Both the position numbers and the translations under genes were made by a program. From positions 62,001 through 126,000 of the forward strand of contig QJPP01001542.1 in NCBI GenBank assembly GCA_003996215.1: a stretch of 64,000 nt of DNA, in the 5' to 3' direction. Under the pieces are notes generated by a model. It was not told where the DNA came from, did not search any database, and saw nothing but the letters and a program-made list of their open reading frames with translations. This DNA is from Jaltomata sinuosa (taxonomy: Eukaryota > Streptophyta > Magnoliopsida > Solanales > Solanaceae). This document shows, in pieces, positions 10,298 through 20,014 of this stretch (its first letter is position 1; every line of letters starts with the position of its first letter).

Positions 10298-13200
10298 ATG
10301 GCAGTACTACATTTCTTTAAAAGTGTAATACTTTTGTTTTTGTTGTATGGATTAGCAAGTGGAAGAGTGTTACAATGGCCATCAATTGGAATAAATATTT
10401 TTGGATTTATTGCAACAATCTATGTAGATCAATCTGGTTTTGCCCAATTTAGGACAATCCAATCTGCCATTGATTCAATTCCTTCAAATAATTCTCATTG
10501 GATTTGCATCTACATCAGACCTGGCTTGTACAAGTAACTTCTCTTCCTTGTTTATCTATGTGTTTCTTAATTTAGGCGCCAAGTCAAGATTTAGAGTCGC
10601 TGAGTTCTGTTCTTTTTAATTATATGTGCTAGTTACGTTCTCTAACACACACATAGATTGAGCTAGATAGAGTAAATGTTTTTTTTGAAGGATCCGTATG
10701 AAATGTGCTTGGTGAAAAATGTTTTTCGCGCCAGAAATTCCAAACTTTTCAATGGAATTAGGGGAACCTCCATAGAAAACACGTGTCTCTAATAGCGTGA
10801 ACTCGTATGGTCAATACCGAGTATATAATCAGTAATTTCAATCAAATCTAATTCAGTAGACAAAGTTTAATTCATTTGGATGATGGTAGAAAAGTTGATA
10901 GATAAATTACTTTTACAAAATCGTACGTGAGATTTTCACATCATATCTCTATATACAATCTAAATCTAGGGGTGAATCCAAGATTTAGAGTCACTAGATT
11001 TTGTTCTTTTTTTAAATAAATGTGCTAGTTACATGTGAGTTCTTTCGAACATTTTTTTCGAGGGATCCGTATGAAATATGCTTGGTGGAAAATGTTTTCA
11101 TAGAAAAGCCGTCAGAAATCTCAACTTTTCAACGGATTTATGGGAATCTCCACATAAAAAATACGTGTCTTTAATAGCCTGAACTCGTCGAGTCTAATTT
11201 AAATATACATCTCAACCTATATATATACATTATACATATATTATTTTTTTTCAATAATTTTTTCCAAATTGGTATTAAAGACTAATTTTGTTTTATTTTT
11301 TATTTTTCATTTAAAAGTGAACAGGTGACAATTCCAGGTGATAAACCTTTTATTTATTTAAGAGGTGAAGATGTGAAAACAACTATTGTTATATGGGGTG
11401 CTCATGAGTCACTTGTTACAAGTTCAACTTTTTCCTCTTTTGCTGACAATATTGTTGTGGAAGATTTAAATTTTACAGTAAGAAAATCTTAAATCCTATG
11501 ACCCTTTAATTAATATAATTATTTTTCTAGTTTATATAATTTTAATGTCTTTTTTTTTTTTTTGTAGAATTCATACAATTATCCACCTATGAATAATAAA
11601 AATCCAATGAAACCAGCATTAGCAGCATTGGTTTCTGGGGACAAAACTTCATTTTATGGTTGTGCTTTCTCTGGTTTGCAAGATACTTTATTGGATGAAT
11701 ATGGAAGACATTATTTCAAGTTTTGCACAATTGAAGGAACCATGGATTTCATTTTTGGTACTGGTCAATCAATTTATGAGGTGCGTTACGTTACGATCTC
11801 TGGTTTATCTGTCTTTAAAGGTTTTTTGCACGTCTGTAGTGTCTTAATGAGTATTTATCGGTAAATATTTATACAATATGTTGTTCTTTTTGGTATATGT
11901 GCTAGTTCTCTTACATTCGCATAGATTGTGCTAGATACAATGAATTTTGTGAAATGTTTTTTTCCGAAGGATCCGTATGAGTGGAAAATGTTTTCATAGA
12001 AACCTGTCAGAAATCCCGGTTAGGGAACGACCTCTGGTTTATCTGTCTTTTAAGGTTTTTGCACATCTCTAGTCTTTAATGAGTATTTATCGGTAAATAC
12101 TTATATACACACGGTATTTGCATCAAATTAAGTGATTTAATTTAATCGTAGCAAGTAAAAACTTAAATTGAGCATACATATCACTTAATCATGATTAAAA
12201 AATAAATGTGCATGTAAAAATCAATATCTTTGGATTCACTTAATCTCTTTTAATAAAATCCCTTTGTTTCATTTACATGAGGTGTTTGACTGAGCAAAGG
12301 AATAATTTAATTAACTTTAACTCTTAAATATTTTTTGAAACAAATTAAAAAGAAAAAGAGTGACACATAAAATCAAACATAAGAGGTAAAAGACTTCTTA
12401 ATTAATTTTTTGAAACATTAAATATTTTGTTACATATTTATTTATTTTTTCAAAAAATATTAATGCTTTAACTAATCCCTAATTACTGCAAAAAATTTCT
12501 TTAGATATGTATGAACACACACTTCTTAAGATTTTTGACCATTTTATTAATGGAGTTGAGGACAATTTTATAGTCAAAAGAATTACACATACAAACAAAA
12601 ACAAGTAGCAAAAACAAAGTTTACTGGTTAATTATAGTCTTTACCTTTAATTGGACAATTAATGAACTTAAATCCATAAGAGGGTCATGTAAAGTTTCAC
12701 ATTGAATCTTGTCTTTGTATGAGAAAAATTCAGTTGACTTGGGATTAGTTCTTTTTTGTTTTCGTCACTTGTGTCTTTATTGCACGACTAAATTCAAATT
12801 CGTATGGCTGATAAAATATCAAAGATAAATCTATAGCTATTAATGAGATTTAAATTAGTCAGGGTCCCTCGAATTATGTGATATCTCATATCGGGTAAAT
12901 TCTTAAACCTTCCTAGTATTACGTCTACACATAAATGTTCTTGTAAATTATGGTCAATACCGAGTACATACACGGTAATTTCAAATCAAATCCAGGGATA
13001 CATACGGTAGACAAAGTTTAATTCATTTGGGGTGATAGTAGAGAAGTTGGTTGATACTTGATACGTTACCTTTACTATTACTTTACGGAAATTTACATGA
13101 GATTTTTCACATCATATCTCGAATTTATTTGAACTAACTATGTGTTTTCTTAATAGGGATTGTATTATTATGTTACATAACCGTACATGAGATTTTCACA

Positions 13201-14405
13201 TTATACGTGCGACTCTAGTTTACTTGTGTTTTCTTAATAGGATTGTATTATTACTTAACAGAACTGTACATGAGATTTTCACATCATACATACGATTTCA
13301 GTTTATTCAAATGATGAGATGTACCTTACTGTATGTTTGTATTGATAGGATTGTACAATATTGGTGAATGCTGGGTCAATAGCACCAAATTATGGAGGAT
13401 ACATAACAGCACAAGGAAGATTAAATCCAAATGATGCAAATGGATTTGTGTTCAAGAATTGCAAAGTGACTGGGACAGGCAAGGCATTCTTAGGAAGGGC
13501 ATGGAGGGGTTATGCTAGGGTGCTATTTTATAAGACCACCCTCTCCAACATCATTGTTCCAACAGGTTGGAATGCTTGGCATTTCAAAGGTCATGAGTAA
13601 GTCCCCCCCCTCCCCCACCAAACACACACACACCAACAATTTTTTTGGGATAATCGTGGTGTCCACGTCAACTTGCGAGCACCTCGGTCACTACTAGAAA
13701 CAAAGGTTTTTTCTACTACGAATCAGTGGAAAATTTGTGCTAATGGAACATGATTTTCCCATTAATTTTCCACCGAACCAGCTCAGTGGGAAAATGCATA
13801 GTGGGAAACAGATTCTCACTGAAATAGTGGAAAACTTTCCTAATTTTTATAAGACTTCCCTCTCCAACATCATTGTTCCAAGAGGTTGGGATGCTTGGAA
13901 CTTTTAAAGGCCATGAGTAAGTCCAACCTCTCCCCCACCCCCACCCCACAATACACACACAACAACAACAACTTATTTTTGGGATAATCTTGGTGTTCGT
14001 GTCAACCTGCGAGCACCTCGACTAATTTTGAGGGGTATTGACTAATGACTACCTTTCATCAGCACAAGTACCGGGTAACTCTGTCAATCAACGCTTGGAT
14101 AGATATGAAGAAATCACCTGGTGTTTGTGTCAGCTAGCTTCCCTCGACTAAAGTTTTGTACTTTTAAGGCAAAAATTTAAAATAAATTTGGAAATATTTT
14201 TGTATTAACTATTAAATTTTGTTTTTGTTTTAGGGACCAATTGACTTTCTCAGAAGAAGACTGTGATGGATCAGGAGCAGACACATCAAAGAGAGTTAAA
14301 TGGGAAAAAAAGCTAAGCAAAGATGTGGTGGAGTCATTGACATCTTTGTCCTTCATTGATACTGAGAGGTGGATTAGTGGACAACCTTTAATCTTGGTAA
14401 ATTAG
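10298..14405 (+). CDS. Pectin methylesterase, PRO-less (PME29-like) type, five exons
   Basis: Removes methyl esters from cell-wall homogalacturonan. Exons 10298-10533, 11318-11477, 11568-11780, 13349-13596 and 14234-14405 join to 342 residues. A signal peptide (about 1-22, FFKSVILLFLLYGLASG) leads directly into the catalytic domain (YVDQSGFAQFRTIQSAIDS at 42-60), so there is no PMEI pro-region. Catalytic residues seen: Q170-D171 (GLQDTLLDEYGRHYF), nucleophile D192 (MDFIFG) and R253/W255 (LGRAWRG). The position usually held by the oxyanion glutamine before AVALR is P148 (MKPALAALVSGDK), perhaps subfamily-typical. Introns 1, 3 and 4 are full of repeats, including a partial copy of exon 4. All splice sites are GT/AG and the frame is open throughout. 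Closest type from memory: probable pectinesterase 29/55/66. Confidence 0.9.
10574..11195. repeat. Two diverged direct copies of a repeat in pectinesterase intron 1
   Basis: Copy 1 (about 10574-10815) and copy 2 (about 10972-11190) share AGATTTAGAGTC, TGTGCTAGTTAC, GGATCCGTATGAAAT, TGCTTGGTG, AACTTTTCAA and CGTGTCT in the same order. Between them (10816-10965) is a block containing GTCAATACCGAGTA and AGACAAAGTTTAATTCATTT, which recurs in intron 3 at 12950-13050. The transposon class is unknown to me. Confidence 0.7.
11880..12045. repeat. Third copy of the intron repeat, in pectinesterase intron 3
   Basis: TATGTGCTAGTTCTC, GAAGGATCCGTATGAG and GGAAAATGTTTTCATAGAAA repeat the landmarks of the two intron 1 copies in the same order and orientation, so the element spread within this gene or the introns exchanged sequence. 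Confidence 0.6.
12950..13348. repeat. Intron 3 composite: shared block plus 84-bp tandem repeat ending at the exon 4 acceptor
   Basis: 12950-13060 matches the intron 1 block at 10816-10965 (GTCAATACCGAGTA, AGACAAAGTTTAATTCATTT). It is followed by a partial and then near-complete units starting at 13141 and 13225 (period 84), each with TGTGTTTTCTTAATAG, GATTGTATTATTA and ACATGAGATTTTCACAT. Each unit contains a decoy acceptor TTAATAG followed by GATTGTA, mimicking the true junction ATTGATAG/GATTGTACA at 13348/13349. Confidence 0.75.
13524..14025 (+). repeat. Partial duplication of exon 4 and its donor site within pectinesterase intron 4
   Basis: 13524-13687 (end of exon 4 plus start of intron 4) recurs at about 13843-14025. 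Shared landmarks: CCCTCTCCAACATCATTGTT, CATGAGTAAGTCC, CACACACA, GGGATAATC and GCGAGCACCTCG. The second copy keeps the GAGTAAGT donor but has an altered coding frame (GGAACTTTTAAAGG against GGCATTTCAAAGG). The inserted 13688-13842 segment starts with a CACTA-type terminus. Confidence 0.85.
13688..13842 (+). mobile_element. CACTA-like terminal fragment between the two exon 4 copies
   Basis: Starts CACTACTAGAAACAAAGG, the canonical plant CACTA terminus, and continues with repeated GTGGAAAA/GTGGGAAA motifs in both orientations, as in CACTA subterminal regions. No second CACTA end is visible before 14025. Confidence 0.6.
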
Positions 14406-14940
14406 AGAATAGAGTGTCTCTTGGGGTGAGATCCTTTTCCAAACCTTGATAACTCAAGATGCTTTGTGCACCGAATTACCATTAAATTAGAGAATTAAGG
14501 GTCTCAAGTAAATTATGTGTTTTTCTTTCATGTTCTTTCTTTTGTATGACCCTTTACTCCACTTATATGTACTTTTGAATCCAAGAACATGAATAGAAAA
14601 CCTAATTTCATTCGAGGTTCAGCAAGTTTTTAGTATATTTTAGATGTTTGGTACATGCTATAATCAAAGTAAACCTCGAAGCTGACTAGATCAAGGTTTG
14701 AATACAATTACCAAAAATGTGCATAACAATTTAATTTGCCCATAAAATTTCGTCATTAGTTTTGAGATGTATTTTCGCCCCATTTGCAATTTTGCACACA
14801 ACATCGTGATTTTTCGTCCTGTTAAATTACATGGTAGGCTTGTAATTAGAATAATTTGTGGAAAATTTGGAAAACCTCCTAGTCGTTGCTCACTCGTCTC
14901 CATAGCAGAAGTCCTTGGAGTTCAAATTTGCGCTAACCAA
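14406..14940. other. Spacer between pectinesterase and the F-box array
   Basis: Contains the presumed pectinesterase 3' UTR and, towards its right end, leader DNA of the F-box family (TCCATAGCAGAAGTCC at about 14898 also precedes other copies). No other gene is seen. Confidence 0.5.
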
Positions 14941-15468
14941 ATGGAATCCGTGGAAGATGAAGCCGTTCATCAACACCCAAAACGAAGCAAAATGCACTAA
15001 CCATTCTCACTTTCCATCAAATCCAGTGAAAGATTCAATCTTGAAAATATGTAATCTGTCACCAGACTCCAGAAGTCATCACTAAAATCGTCTTAAGGCT
15101 ACCAGTGAAGTCCCTCTTACAATTCTGGTCCGTTATAAAATCTTGGTTTGCTTTGATCTCTACCCCCGAATTTGTCAAAGCCCACCTTAGTATATCTGCT
15201 AATAACAAAGATTACACTCACCACTGGATCACGTCTATCCCAATTCAATCTTAAGAACTGTTCTCTTAAATCTTTACTAAATGACTCTGTGACTGAGGAG
15301 TATGACTTGGATTATCCCATGAATGACGCCTGCGAAAATGTTTGGGTCGTGGGTTTTGTCAATCGATTGATTTTTCTTGCCATTGGTTCCACTGACTTGT
15401 TTCCGTGGAATCCATCACTTAGGAAATTCAAGAAACTGCCTGATTCTTGACCTACATTAATGAGGCTT
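14941..15468 (+). pseudogene. F-box/FBA pseudogene, 3'-truncated (copy 1 of the plus-strand array)
   Basis: Starts MESVEDEAVHQHPKRSK, as in the sister genes, then meets a stop within 20 codons. Across several frames it continues through a degenerate F-box (ITKIVLRLPVKSLLQFW-like) and FBA residues EEYDLDYPMNDACENVW, VGFVNRLIFLAIGSTDLF and NPSLRKFKKLPDS. After about 15468 the homology jumps to the upstream leader of another copy, so the C-terminal two thirds are lost at what looks like an unequal-exchange junction. Not functional. Confidence 0.8.
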
Positions 15469-15531
15469 GATTGTCTCCAACACGGCAAATTTTTAATATC
15501 CGCGAATCTTTAACAACAAATATTTGTACAT

Positions 15532-15755
15532 TGGGTGAATTGAATATTCAATAACCGCGCAAAATGAAACTTAACTGATTTATAAAATATTTAGTAGCAA
15601 AGGCATCAAACGAGATAAGTGAAAACAAGAATTCAGGGCCAAAAGGAATAGTTGCTTCCATAGCAGAAGTTCCCAACTCCAAGAGCTCAAAATTGTGCTG
15701 CCAAAATGGATTCTGAGGAAGATCAAGTCTTCCAACGAACACTCAAAACGAAGTA
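15532..15755 (+). pseudogene. Solo leader plus first codons of an F-box gene (copy 2)
   Basis: Contains the family leader (TTGAATATTCAATAACCGCG, AAATATTTAGTAGCAAAGGC, CCATAGCAGAAG) and an ATG at 15705 starting MDSEEDQVFQRTLKTK. Family similarity stops at about 15755, where sequence matching the far-upstream flank of copy 5 (22910 onward) begins. It is the stump of a gene cut by recombination. Confidence 0.75.
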
Positions 15756-16117
15756 TGAAATGATTAATAATTATGGTAAGTGAAACCGGATGGAAAACAA
15801 AAAATTGAAAAAATTACCTCTACATATAGGATAGTATACTTGGTTTAAATGCGAAGATCATGAACAATTTCTAAACTCCGTAGATCTTTAATCTTTAACA
15901 ACAAATATTTATACGTTGTGAATTGAATATTCAAAAACCGCGCGAAATGCAGGTAAATTACCTAATTTATAAAATATTTTGTAGCAAAGACATCAAACAA
16001 GAATTCAGGGCCAAAAGGCCCAAAACATTATTGTCTCCCTTTAAATTGCACTGTAGGTTTTCATTTGTGCAAAAATAGTTGCCTACATAGCAGAAAGCTC
16101 AAATTTGTGCTGCCAAA

Positions 16118-17364
16118 ATGGATCAAGTCTTCCATCGACACCCAAAACAAAGCAACGCCATTATCCATTCTCAAAATCCATCAACTTCAATCAAAGATTC
16201 AATCTTGAAAATCGCTATTCTGCCACCAGAACTCATCACTGAAATTCTCTTAAGGCTTCCGGTGAAACCCCTCTTGAAATTCAAATCTGTTTCTAAACCT
16301 TGGCTTGCTTTGATATCTAGCCCCGAATTTAGCAAGGAACATCTTCGTGTAATTGGTGATAACACCACAACCTTGTGTTGAACCAATTCAAGTATATATC
16401 TGGTAATGGATATCAGTACTTTCTTAAGAACTTTTCTCTTAGTTCCTTACTTAATGACTGTGTCACTGAGGAATATAACTTGGATTATCCCATGAGTAAC
16501 ACCCGCGAAGATGTTTATGTTGTGGGTTCAGTTAATGGATTGATTTGTCTTACCATTGGGTCCACTGACATGTTTATGTGGAATCCATATATTAGGAAGT
16601 TCAAGAAATTTCCTAATTGTAGACCTACATTAACGAGGCACATACATGGTTTTGGATATGATAAATTTCATGATGTTTATAAGGTAGTGCGTATTTCCAA
16701 TACTGAAAGTTCAGATCAAGATGTGGTCAACTTATATAGTCTAAACAGTGATTCTTGGAAAAGTGCTGATGGTTGCCCGAGTAAGGGGCTATTAATTTTT
16801 TCAAGTAAGTTTGTGAACGGGAAACTTTATTGGTCTGCTACTGCTGGTGGTCTTAATACATATGAGAGCTGGTACATCATTTCTTTTGATTTGGCTAATG
16901 AAAAATGGGGAAAGGTGGAGATGCCCTGCAACGAGAAAGGAGGTTGTTTTCCGACATTGGGAGTATTGGGAAGTGATCTTTTTGTGTTTTCTGACTATAG
17001 TAGAAGTCACGCAGATGTGTGGGTTCTGAAAGAGTATGGGGTTAAAACATCTTGGACAAAAATGTATACTATCAAATATCCTGCTGATCCTGAGATCTAT
17101 TTTTCTAGTTCTGTTATTTCTCCAACACTATGCCTGTCAAACAAAGGTGAAATATTAATTGTGGCTCGATCGAGTTTCATGATATACAATCCAGAGAATG
17201 AATCGATCAGATATATAAAGGTTGATAAGTGTCGTTCATATATTTCGTCAAACATCTACATGGAAAGCCTAGTTTGTCCCCTTTTAGAAAACGTACCAAG
17301 CACTCATCAAAAAGAAAAACGCAAGCACACATCAAGAATGAAGGGTGCAGAGAAGCTCGGATGA
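16118..17364 (+). pseudogene. F-box/FBA pseudogene with frameshift (copy 3)
   Basis: Intact members would act as substrate adaptors of SCF ubiquitin ligases. Frame 1 (16118-16381) has MDQVFHRHPKQSN, the F-box (ILPPELITEILLRLPVKPLL to SSPEFSKEHLRV) and then a stop. A net loss of 13 bp relative to the 20015 copy, at about 16363, shifts the frame. The rest (16375-17364) is open: GSVNGLICLTIGSTDMFMWN, HGFGYDKFHDVYKVV, VNGKLYWSATAGG, LGVLGSDLFVFSDY, ESLVCPLL. A conserved donor at 17390 and acceptor at 18250 mark a 3'-UTR intron. The downstream frame alone would lack the F-box. Confidence 0.88.
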
Positions 17365-18446
17365 ATGACAATGTTTTAGGTAATGACTTGTAAGAATTCT
17401 GCCTTATACATTTATTCTGTTTCTTTGTTAATTATATAGAAAAAGACTTTGTATATGCTATGTGCATCTTTGCATTACATCTGCTTGGAGATCTTGTTTG
17501 TCTTTTTCCTTTTTTTGCATATTTCCATGAGACAACTATTTGGTTGTAGTGTTTGGTGTCTTCAACACTCACTCAAAGTAAATGACATGGACATTTTAGC
17601 TCTTTTTGAGCATTGTTTTAAGGAGACATTCACATTGTGCCTCTAGACATGGAAATCATATCAATAACACTAGGCATAACCTTTGGTACGATTATTGTTT
17701 GATATAAGGTCTTCAATAATAATCCTCTTTAAATTGAAACTTAATAAGGAAACAGGTATAATGTTAATAGAGTTAAGGTCTAATATGGTACTATCCTAAG
17801 TTTTGTGCGTGTCGACATGACATAGGTGGGTGTGGGATCTGCACCGAATATGGTCAATCGATTTGGGTACTTTGACCAAAATCGATGGAGAAATTCGAGA
17901 CACATACACTGATTCCTGAAATCAAAACAAAAGCTTGGGTGAAATCATAATTTAGGCATATACTTTTTATCGATAAAAGATATTTGTATTAAGAAGTCCG
18001 CAACTAGATGGTGCTTTAAAGATATTTAAAAGTCAACATCACTGTTGAATGTGCAATGAACTCAAGAAGTGTATCATGACCTCTATATTATCTACAATAG
18101 CCATGTTTCACCGAAAAAGCATTAAGGAGATGCATTTGTACTTAATTACAGATTCAAACTTGCTCTGAAAAATTTGTGCATTCCTTTCCTTCCAAATAGT
18201 CTATTATAATTTAGGTATATTTTTATAACTCTACTACTTTTGAGATTTCAGGAGGTGAAATGCTGATGTTAAAGAACAATTAGTCCATCCCCTGCCAACT
18301 GTACGGATCAAGACGATGCTTCCCTATTCTCAATGTTCACTGAATGTAGTATTGCCTATGTTGTCGCTGTGATAAAAGTTCACTTAGGTTGTGTTTGATT
18401 CCATGTACACTCAAACAATCTATGTAAATATTGGATTGATCAATTC
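17365..18446 (+). other. 3' UTR, 3'-UTR intron and flank of F-box copy 3
   Basis: CTTGTAAGAATT at 17388 and GAGATTTCAGGAGGTGAAAT at 18241 delimit an intron of 861 bp (17390-18250) whose ends are shared with the other copies. 17935-18381 is paralogous to 24784-25192. The similarity ends at about 18381, where the calmodulin-bearing insert begins. No additional gene. Confidence 0.6.
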
Positions 18447-18560
18447 TCACTTGGGGGCCATCATAACCTTGACGAACTCCTCGTAGTTGATCTGTCCATT
18501 GCCATCCACATCAGCTTCATGAATCATTTCATCAATCTCTTCATCTGTAAGCTTCAATTT
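18447..18560 (-). pseudogene. Calmodulin C-terminal fragment (EF-hand 4)
   Basis: The minus-strand frame reads KLKLTDEEIDEMIHEADVDG, then NGQINYEEFVKVMMAPK and a TGA at 18449-18447. The loop DVDGNGQINYEE has the standard calcium-binding pattern, so this is the last about 37 residues of a calmodulin with its stop codon. Nothing upstream (18561 onward) continues the protein and no splice acceptor lies where calmodulin genes have introns. The fragment lies in DNA absent from the sister copies' 3' flanks, so it probably arrived with an insertion (transposon capture or ectopic repair). No poly(A) tract is visible. Confidence 0.88.
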
Positions 18561-19254
18561 GATGTGGGACAAAGAAGAGAGGGCTGAGAGTGGACTGAAA
18601 ACTCTCTACCATTTTGATGTGTTTCAATTTTTTCGAACAGTCATTTCCGACGATTAATCAAGAATTCAAAGTGCTTTTCTTGCATATTTCTTATAACCAA
18701 TGCTTATATAGAGATGTAAGAAGATCGGTTTGGGAAGTTATTAGAAGTCCCCTCATATGTCTTCATCAACAAATAATTCTCGATGTGAAAACACAGAGCC
18801 GGGAGCTGATATTTGACTAGGAAAAAAAGTGGATCTACAGAGTCTCAAAAGATCTTTGTAAATGGACAGACCAAAATTTTCCTTTTCTGAGAAAAAATTT
18901 ATGAGCAACAAGGTTTTGAAGAATATTTACTGTACACAGCTACACTTTTGGTAATTATCAAACGTAGCAAGACTTTCCCTGAAAATCGACACGTGATATA
19001 GTGTATCAGTCCACAATACAGGTTGTATACGCTGTGAAAAAATAAATCGCAGTAGTATCCTTTTTAGAAAAATGGAAACACGGGAGAAAATCAAACACTA
19101 ATCATTACAGAAAGCAGCTAAATCAGTAGAAATCCACATTAGAAGATATATTACGAGTAATACATTAAATTGTTTGATTGATTCAACTGAGCAGAAAAAT
19201 TGGGAATTCTGATTATACGTATCAAAATTTCGGTTATATCAATATGGTGAAAAA
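18561..19254. other. Unassigned DNA beside the calmodulin fragment
   Basis: No gene recognised and no match to the flanks of the other F-box copies. It is probably part of the same insert that carries the calmodulin fragment. Confidence 0.4.
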
Positions 19255-19350
19255 AATATATTTGTACGTTGTGAAATTGAATATTCAATAACTGTGGGAA
19301 GCGCTGGTAACTTGCCTAATGTATAAACTATTTAGTAGCAAAGGCATCAA
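19255..19350 (+). repeat. Solo F-box leader remnant
   Basis: TTGTACGTTGTGAAATTGAA, TATTCAATAACTG and ATTTAGTAGCAAAGGCATCA match the leaders before 15705, 16118, 20015 and 23281, but no F-box coding follows. The next 290 bp carry an unrecognised open frame (19351-19632). Confidence 0.65.
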
Positions 19351-20014
19351 ATGATAAGCAATGTAATCAGCCAAAGCAATCAATGGAGCAGCTCTGCAAA
19401 TTCCTTAGCCTTTTCCAACCCCAGCAATTTCGGATACATCGTTTTATCGACTGTCAAATCTTTTCTGGTGGTTTTTCTGAGCTCCTTCGACGACTATGTT
19501 ACATCTAAAATACTTTTCCGGTGGTTTTTCTTAGCTTGTCCACTTCTTCTTCTGTCCTGTCTCCGAGGATTGCTCCGAGTACTATGGCAACACTGTCGTT
19601 TTGTGTACGTGGATGAATTCAAGCGTGTCTAATCCCACATTTGAGTTACCAGTACAAGCAATATCCACTACTTGTCTAGCTGCTAACCTTTCAGATCGAC
19701 AGCAACGAGAAAATTCTCGATGGGAAACTCCGGTGGTGACTGTCAAATTAGACAGGGATTAAGGATAATATACCTGGCCTAATAGCGAAAACGTTGTCAC
19801 TATCTCCAACTCGGCAATTTTTTATCTTTAACAATAAATTTTTGTACATTGTGGATTGAATATTCAATAATAATGCAAGCGCGGGTAAATTACCAAATTT
19901 GGAAAAATATTTAGTAGCAAAGGCATCAAAAGGCCCTTTAAATAGCACTGTAAGAGTAAGAGTAGGTCTGTGCAAAAATAGCTGCCTCCATAGCAGAAGG
20001 TCTGTGCTGCCAAA

